A stretch of DNA of 5,750 nt from Ruminococcaceae bacterium UBA3451. GTDB lineage: Bacteria; Bacillota; Clostridia; Oscillospirales; Acutalibacteraceae. Positions within the stretch are counted from its first letter, which is position 1; each line of letters begins with the position of its first letter. Location: the NCBI GenBank assembly GCA_002378845.1, contig DFRY01000061.1:5776-11525 (forward strand), written 5' to 3'. Below the pieces are notes generated by a model, which worked only from the letters and a program-made list of their open reading frames with translations, was not told the origin of the DNA and searched no databases. A program made the translations under genes and the position numbers. Of the stretch, positions 1-3,860 are shown piece by piece.

Positions 1-1078
1 CTTTTTTCACTATCTGGGTAGAAATTACCCCGCCGGTACCGCCCACGAATTTAGGCTCCCCGCCGCCCATCACGGAAATTTTGTAGGTATAGGAAGTGCT
101 CGGCTTCAGAGTAATGCCGCTCGTCGTATCGGACTCCACATAAGGCTTCACCGCTCCATCGTATATGTACAGCGGCACGGATGCTGTCTCGCCGTTGAGC
201 GTAACCCTTACCAGAGATTCGCCGGCTTTCAGGGCTTTCACCTGATACTCGTATCCGCCCGCAACCTTGCCTAGATACTTGGCGGTAGCAAGGTCGTTAT
301 TGGTGTTCACCGTGGGCGCGGTGGCGGAATTTGTGTACGCGATAAACCGGTAGGTATCGCCGATATTGAATGCGTATTCGCCGATGGTATCGACTCTGAG
401 GTTTTTGTTTGCCGTAATTTTGACATTACACAGCGTTCTGGGAACGTAACCGTATGCGCCAATAAGAAGGTCGGTATTTTTGCCTGTATCACCGACAGCG
501 TCCACACGGTATAAAAAGTTCCCTTCGCCGTCCGTGTCGATTAAGTAGGTCTGGAGCACACTGCCGTCGAGCGGCTCGAGCATGGGGAAAGAAAAATAAT
601 CTTCGCTCGTAAAATGTACTTCCATGAAATAGCTGTTGCCCCTGACAATAGAAAAATTCAGGGTGGTGTCAGCGGTAACCGAGAAATTGGGCGGACCCCC
701 ATTCTCCACAATGATCCAAAAGGTTGCGCTTGCCCCGTCGGAGCTGGTAAAAGTGATGTCCACAGAGCCGGCTTTCAGTGCCGTCAGGGAAAACATGTAA
801 TCCCCGCCCTCAACTTGAAACAGGTCTACCTGTAGAACAGAACTATCGGTGGAGGTGGCTGTCAGCGTCGCGTTCGGATTGCTGACCGTCACGCCGTACA
901 CCGGCATCTGGCCGACCCGCATTGTTTTGAGACTGTCCATGTCGTTTAGGTTGAGGAGGTTGGTAAAGGTAAGGGTGGACTTCTCTGTTTCCGCCGCATA
1001 GGCAAAAGTCCCGCCGAACGCGGAAATCAGAACCGTTAGCGCGAGAATCAGGCTGAGGAACCTGCATCTTTTTTTCAA
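1..1078 (-). CDS. Secreted repeat protein, N-terminal part (continues past left edge)
   Basis: Open frame of 359 codons with no stop before the left edge, so the C-terminus is missing. I place the start at a TTG (1078-1076) because an AAAGGGAAG ribosome binding site lies just upstream and the first residues form a signal peptide: basic n-region (KKRCR), hydrophobic core at residues 7-26, probable cleavage at AYA-AE near residue 28. The mature part is beta-rich, with few Cys, and falls into about four modules: residues 36-124, 131-222, 228-306 and 315 onward. Modules 2-4 open alike (ADTTLNF...GNSY, VDTIGEYAF...GDTY, SDTTSGITL...STSY). Modules 1 and 3 end alike (ALKAGSVDITF, ALKAGESLVRV). This resembles bacterial Ig-like modules of clostridial surface proteins. 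I infer a secreted cell-surface protein; any catalytic domain would lie outside the window. GC content is visibly higher than in the rest of the window. Confidence 0.85.
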   Translation of the reverse strand, partial: MKKRCRFLSLILALTVLISAFGGTFAYAAETEKSTLTFTNLLNLNDMDSLKTMRVGQMPVYGVTVSNPNATLTATSTDSSVLQVDLFQVEGGDYMFSLTALKAGSVDITFTSSDGASATFWIIVENGGPPNFSVTADTTLNFSIVRGNSYFMEVHFTSEDYFSFPMLEPLDGSVLQTYLIDTDGEGNFLYRVDAVGDTGKNTDLLIGAYGYVPRTLCNVKITANKNLRVDTIGEYAFNIGDTYRFIAYTNSATAPTVNTNNDLATAKYLGKVAGGYEYQVKALKAGESLVRVTLNGETASVPLYIYDGAVKPYVESDTTSGITLKPSTSYTYKISVMGGGEPKFVGGTGGVISTQIVKK

Positions 1079-1084
1079 AATATT

Positions 1085-1093
1085 CTTCCCTTT
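1085..1093 (-). promoter_or_regulatory. Ribosome binding site of the secreted protein gene
   Basis: AAAGGGAAG on the minus strand, 6 nt before the TTG at 1078 (9 nt from the GGG core). This decides for that start over another in-frame TTG at 1096-1094, which lies upstream of this site and would put a charged stretch ahead of the signal peptide. Confidence 0.6.
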
Positions 1094-1130
1094 CAAATTT
1101 CCTGAGGTTCAGCCACCGCAAAGCTACTCA

Positions 1131-1163
1131 ATGAATAAACCCCGTAACCTTTATTTTATTCAT
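1131..1163. repeat. 9-bp inverted repeat upstream of the secreted protein gene
   Basis: ATGAATAAA (1131-1139) and TTTATTCAT (1155-1163) are perfect inverted copies with a 15-bp spacer, 53-85 bp before the TTG start. It could be an operator or a hairpin in the 5' leader. The arms are all A/T-rich and the surroundings too, so chance is possible. No clear promoter could be assigned on the minus strand around it. Confidence 0.4.
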
Positions 1164-1340
1164 AATTTTTTCACAAAAATCTTATCGAAGAATATTTCAA
1201 TATTTTAATTATTTTGGATAAATATTCCGGTGATTATCTCATTATATTACATAAAATGAAACTACATTTTCCTGTATTTCCGTTTCAAGCGATTCAGGCG
1301 GCCCACAGTACGGGGACTTCACAGTATGTTTAAAACGGCA

Positions 1341-1365
1341 ACATGCTGCCCCCTCCGAAGCATGT
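1341..1365. repeat. Small 7-bp stem-loop in the GC-rich island
   Basis: ACATGCT (1341-1347) and AGCATGT (1359-1365) pair perfectly around an 11-nt loop. No T-run follows on either strand, so this is not a terminator. Function unknown; it may be part of a relic or an RNA element. Confidence 0.3.
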
Positions 1366-1384
1366 CGTCGTTCTTGAAAAAGAT

Positions 1385-1428
1385 AAAAAAGAAATCCCCG
1401 ATTGCTTAAAATGATCGAGGATTTCTTA
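1385..1428 (-). terminator. Rho-independent terminator, minus strand, without an upstream gene
   Basis: Minus-strand reading: a 14-nt arm (AAGAAATCCTCGAT), a loop of about 11 nt, the matching arm (ATCGGGGATTTCTT), then a T-run. The stem is complete on the minus strand with one G-U wobble; on the plus strand that pair becomes a C/A mismatch and no good T-run follows, so the minus strand is the functional direction. No minus-strand gene precedes it up to 1725. It may belong to a lost gene or to an unseen small RNA. Confidence 0.65.
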
Positions 1429-1516
1429 TTGTAAAGCTCTGGCTTCATAAATACTTTCATATGGCTTTAATTGAAAAATTATTGGGATACAAAGATATAA
1501 TGAATTAAACATTAGA

Positions 1517-1554
1517 AGGCGGCTAAGATTTAATCACTAGCCGCCTATTTCTTT
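1517..1554 (+). terminator. Plus-strand terminator-like hairpin
   Basis: AGGCGGCTA (1517-1525) and TAGCCGCCT (1538-1546) form a perfect 9-bp GC-rich stem with a 12-nt loop, followed on the plus strand by ATTTCTTT. The T-tract is interrupted, so strength is uncertain. The minus-strand flank lacks a T-run. It would end a plus-strand transcript from the left, where only a short open stretch ending at 1508 is present. Confidence 0.5.
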
Positions 1555-1610
1555 ACGATAATCAGTCTTTATATAGAAATAATTACCTGACAAAATCTAG
1601 CTACGTTTCA

Positions 1611-1639
1611 TTGACATTCAATGCTGTCCAATTTATACT
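1611..1639 (+). promoter_or_regulatory. SigA-type promoter of the ankyrin gene
   Basis: TTGACA (1611-1616), a 17-bp spacer, then TATACT (1634-1639): perfect -35, one mismatch in the -10, ideal spacing. Transcription would begin near 1646, giving a leader of about 80 nt before the ATG at 1726. The leader has a small CCCT/AGGG hairpin but no recognised riboswitch. This suggests housekeeping, fairly strong expression. Confidence 0.7.
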
Positions 1640-1725
1640 TTATCTGCCTTTCCCTTTTAGGGCGCCGCTAAGTACGCGAAAATCATAGCAAATATGTTTG
1701 GATTATTGATAAAATAAGCAAAAGA

Positions 1726-2421
1726 ATGAATTTTTTAGGTGGGATACTTTTGGGTGCAATCGTAGGATTATTTTTCTTCGTGTTCTTATTGTTCGGCTTT
1801 ATTCTATTTACTGCAGGTCTTGTCGGCCTGATTATTGTCCTTCGTAGGAAGCGTTTAAGAAAAGATCAAGGCAGAAAAAAGCATAAAGCCATCCTCATTA
1901 CAACAATTGCAGCCATGATTGTCGGAGTCATTATTTCTATTCCCGGTTTTTGGCTGGGGGCACAAATTGTTCCTTCCAAGATTTATGATGCAAAATATTC
2001 AAAAACGATAGAGTATGCAGCTGACACAAACAATTATCAGGAAGTTAAAAGGCTACTTGAACGTGGTGTGAGCCCCGACGAATGTTTTTCCAACGGAACC
2101 TACACGCCACTGATGCACGCCAGCACTATTGGAGATGGTTATGACGTTGCGAAGCTCCTTCTGGAGCACAAAGCAAACCCCAACATGGAATTTGGTGGTT
2201 ATGGCGACGGTTCCGACAAGGGATACACCGCTTTGATGTACGCCGTTGACGAACGCGAGAATCTGAATCTAGTAAAGCTTCTTGTCGAATACGGCGCGGA
2301 TGTCAATCATGTTGCCGCCGATGGCAAAACCCCATTAAAGGAAGCCGAGTATTTTAACAGTCCTGAATTTGGCGACAACTCGGCTGTTGTGAATTATTTA
2401 AAAAGCGTTGGCGCAAAATAG
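1726..2421 (+). CDS. Membrane-anchored ankyrin-repeat protein
   Basis: 231 residues. The N-terminus holds a very hydrophobic stretch (residues 4-39), a strongly basic loop (40-54, 10 of 15 Lys/Arg), then a second membrane helix (about 55-82). The rest is an ankyrin array: residues 93-123 (degenerate), 124-156 (GTYTPLMHAS...VAKLLLEHKANPN), 166-197 (GYTALMYAV...LVKLLVEYGADVN) and 199-231 (DGKTPLKEA...VVNYLKSVGAK). TPLMHA, TALMYA and LLLEHKANPN are classic ankyrin signatures. Repeats 2 and 3 are separated by a Gly/Asp-rich insert (157-165). Ankyrin repeats bind other proteins; the partner is unknown. By the positive-inside rule the basic loop is cytoplasmic, which would put the ankyrin array outside the membrane (inference). 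The ATG is the only sensible start, since the frame is closed upstream; its ribosome binding site is weak (AGCAAAAGA). The gene has its own promoter and terminator and is probably monocistronic. Confidence 0.88.
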   Translation: MNFLGGILLGAIVGLFFFVFLLFGFILFTAGLVGLIIVLRRKRLRKDQGRKKHKAILITTIAAMIVGVIISIPGFWLGAQIVPSKIYDAKYSKTIEYAADTNNYQEVKRLLERGVSPDECFSNGTYTPLMHASTIGDGYDVAKLLLEHKANPNMEFGGYGDGSDKGYTALMYAVDERENLNLVKLLVEYGADVNHVAADGKTPLKEAEYFNSPEFGDNSAVVNYLKSVGAK

Positions 2422-2447
2422 ACGGCTGATCTGACAAGCAATACACC

Positions 2448-2489
2448 GGCGCCCCAAAAACAATCTGCCTATTGGGGCGGCCATTTTTT
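2448..2489 (+). terminator. Terminator of the ankyrin gene
   Basis: GGCGCCCCA (2448-2456) pairs with TGGGGCGGCC (2473-2482) with one bulged G, followed by A and six T's (2484-2489). It lies 26 nt after the ankyrin stop codon: a standard Rho-independent terminator on the plus strand. Confidence 0.8.
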
Positions 2490-2748
2490 CATTGAGACAG
2501 TAGTGAGCGAACCTGCCGGTGCGTTTACAGGGTCTACTATATGTTGTGATATAACATGCGGTGCTACTGCTATTTCATACAGCCATGATTAAAACGCTAT
2601 ACATTTCAGATGAAAATGGCACGTAAGAATGATGCACGCACGGTCGTTGTGAGTTCGTTTAGTTTTAAGATAATAAATAGAAACAATTTCCTTGGATGGT
2701 TTTTTGTAAAGTATAAGAACTAAAGTCTTGTGATGGGAAAATAAAGAT

Positions 2749-3092
2749 ATGGTCAATTTTGTAAAAATAGTGGTGCGGCATGAAAGTGGTGAACTAATTC
2801 AAATAGTGGACGATGAAGGGGTTCATGATTTTACCTTTTTCCCTGGAACTGATGAAATGTCCTACTACGATAAAAGAATGACTAAAGTCCAAGAAAAATT
2901 CATTTGCAGCAGTTCCATGCTTTAAATTCGAAATTCTGGTGGAAGTCTTTATTATTGCCGATTTGTTTCTTGCAAAATTATCTATTAAGGTACGAATATT
3001 TATATGCAGATGATTATTTCTCCCAGATAGAATTTATACTTTCAGAGCCTGATGCTGATGCACAGATAAAATTAGAAGAACAAAGGACTTGA
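2749..3092 (+). pseudogene. Small unknown gene broken by one frameshift
   Basis: An ATG frame (2749-2925) encodes 58 residues starting MVNFVKIVVRHESGELIQIV. Near 2893-2898 (an A5 run) the +1-shifted frame takes over and stays open to a TGA at 3090-3092, with residues such as QQFHALNSKFWW and ADDYFSQIEFIL. Adding one A to the run would join both into one protein of about 114 residues with a compositionally reasonable sequence. I do not recognise the family. A hydrophobic patch occurs in the second half (SLLLPICFLQ). The ribosome binding site is weak (GATGGGAAA). It may be a decayed gene, a sequencing error at a homopolymer, or, less likely, a programmed frameshift. Its end overlaps the first recognisable resolvase codons, suggesting that the recombinase fragment was joined here by a rearrangement. 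Confidence 0.4.
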
Positions 3093-3407
3093 TTGAGCTG
3101 GTGGAGTTTTTCGAACAAAAAAAGGTACACTTGGTTTCTAAAAGAATCCGTCGATATCAGCACGCCGACCGGGAAATTGCTTTTTTACTCTCATGAGCGC
3201 ACTGGCTCTGTTTGAACATGATGTAATTGCTGAACGTACTAAAGAAGGATTGAAATTAGCCAGGGCTCGTGGCCGAATGGGGGGAAGGCCGAAGATTGAT
3301 GAGGCTAAGGTGAAGCAGGCGGTGATGCTATAAAACCAAGCAATATTCTGTCAAGGAGATTGAGGAGCTGCAAGGTAAAAAAGACGACGTTGTATAGGAA
3401 CCTTTAA
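3065..3407 (+). pseudogene. Resolvase-type serine recombinase, C-terminal relic with frameshifts
   Basis: Three frames joined in order give the second half of a Tn3/Hin-type resolvase: KDLIELVEFFEQKK and VHLVS (frame one, from about 3083), KESVDISTPTGKLLF (3141-3185), then TLMSALALFEHDVIAERT, KEGLKLARARGRMGGRPK and AKVKQAVML (3187-3330), and after another shift KTKQYSVKEIEELQG with KKTTLYRNL to a TAA at 3405-3407. Family landmarks are the STPTGKL segment, the FE.D.IAERT long helix, the ARARGR-GGRPK linker and the DNA-binding helix-turn-helix. Disruptions: about 3137-3140 (base lost), the T6 run at 3181-3186 (base gained), about 3331, and the A6 run near 3377-3382. The N-terminal catalytic serine region (YARVST-type motif) is absent. 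The product cannot be active; this is the scar of a mobile element or site-specific recombination module. Confidence 0.85.
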
Positions 3408-3424
3408 AAATTCAGTCCTAGCAG

Positions 3425-3494
3425 ATGACAGATAAAAACTGAACTTTTACCTCACATCTTAGGAGAAACTTCTGTGAATCTGTCATGTGTCATG
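3425..3494. repeat. Inverted repeat and tandem heptamer after the resolvase relic
   Basis: ATGACAGAT (3425-3433) and ATCTGTCAT (3478-3486) are perfect 9-bp inverted copies 44 bp apart; the right copy merges with two tandem TGTCATG units (3481-3494). They begin 18 bp after the resolvase relic's stop. They could be recombinase subsites or an element end, but no second end was found, so this is only a suggestion. Confidence 0.35.
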
Positions 3495-3529
3495 AGACTG
3501 TTTTTAATATTTCGCTCTAGTGGAATTAG

Positions 3530-3558
3530 TTGAATTTAGATATTTATTGGAATATAAT
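3530..3558 (+). promoter_or_regulatory. Possible promoter with no gene behind it
   Basis: TTGAAT (3530-3535), 17 bp, then a perfect TATAAT (3553-3558). No plus-strand gene follows; a transcript would run toward 3860 and then antisense to the fused dehydrogenase gene. Such matches occur by chance in AT-rich DNA. Confidence 0.3.
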
Positions 3559-3860
3559 GGGTAAAAAGTAGTTGTAGTTATTTATTTAAAGAGCCACACT
3601 ATAATCTGTCCATTTACCGGCGGCCTGTAAAGTAATGTCTGAGCATCATTAATTGAAAATTGCCAATAGCACATTTTTACATCTTGCATTGTGGTTTTAG
3701 TTCGCATAAATATTTGACGCTATATGTTTTTGCCCGCGTGATAATGCAAGCTGTTGATTCACACTCTAAATGATTCTATGCAGCAAATCTTGTCCTTCGA
3801 TGCCAAAATTAAATAGCAGGTTTTATATTTACTTTTTCACATTTTTTTAAAACCGAATAT

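Larger units (their letters stand above)
1079..1725. other. Intergenic region, 647 bp, no intact gene
   Basis: From the left it holds the leader of the secreted protein gene (AT-rich, 1079-1260), a GC-richer island (about 1261-1370) open in several frames but with no convincing start or product, a minus-strand terminator-like hairpin (1389-1428), a short open plus-strand stretch ending at 1508, a plus-strand terminator-like hairpin (1517-1554), and the promoter and leader of the ankyrin gene (1611-1725). Two terminators facing away from each other with no gene between suggest that genes were lost here. Confidence 0.6.
3408..3860. other. Intergenic region, 453 bp, no gene recognised
   Basis: AT-rich, all frames closed by frequent stops. 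It contains the inverted repeat at 3425-3494 and a promoter-like match at 3530-3558. Just before the end of the minus-strand fusion gene there is a 7-bp inverted repeat (GGTTTTA/TAAAACC, about 3818-3853) with a loop of more than 20 nt, too weak to call its terminator with confidence. No tRNA or known RNA was seen. Confidence 0.5.

Noticed and set aside
307..507. 66-codon minus-strand open frame
   Set aside because: Out of frame with, and fully inside, the secreted protein gene on the same strand; low-complexity Thr/Pro/Arg ending and no start signals.
614..835. 73-codon plus-strand open frame
   Set aside because: Antisense shadow inside the secreted protein gene, with no ribosome binding site and no recognisable domain.
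843..1121. 92-codon minus-strand open frame covering the start of the secreted protein gene
   Set aside because: It lies in another frame of the same strand. The TTG-started frame has the signal peptide, the ribosome binding site and repeat modules; this one is Arg/Gln-rich without any domain sense.
1101..1150. CGCAAAGCTA on the plus strand, reminiscent of the core of a GEMM-I (c-di-GMP) riboswitch
   Set aside because: The other core segments (GGGCAAACC, GNRA tetraloop, receptor) are missing, and the orientation is opposite to the gene it would control.
1242..1460. 72-codon minus-strand open frame
   Set aside because: It reads straight through a strong minus-strand terminator hairpin, so it cannot be translated as one unit; no ribosome binding site and no family recognised.
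3193..3333. 46-codon open frame in the resolvase relic as a small DNA-binding protein
   Set aside because: No ribosome binding site, begins in the middle of a conserved resolvase helix and ends by frameshift before the helix-turn-helix.
3714..3745. TTGACG followed by GATAAT as a second promoter in the right-hand gap
   Set aside because: Spacing is 20 bp and no gene follows; chance match in AT-rich DNA.
3818..3853. GGTTTTA/TAAAACC inverted repeat as terminator of the fusion gene
   Set aside because: Only 7 mostly A-T pairs and a loop over 20 nt, with no proper T-run after it on the minus strand.
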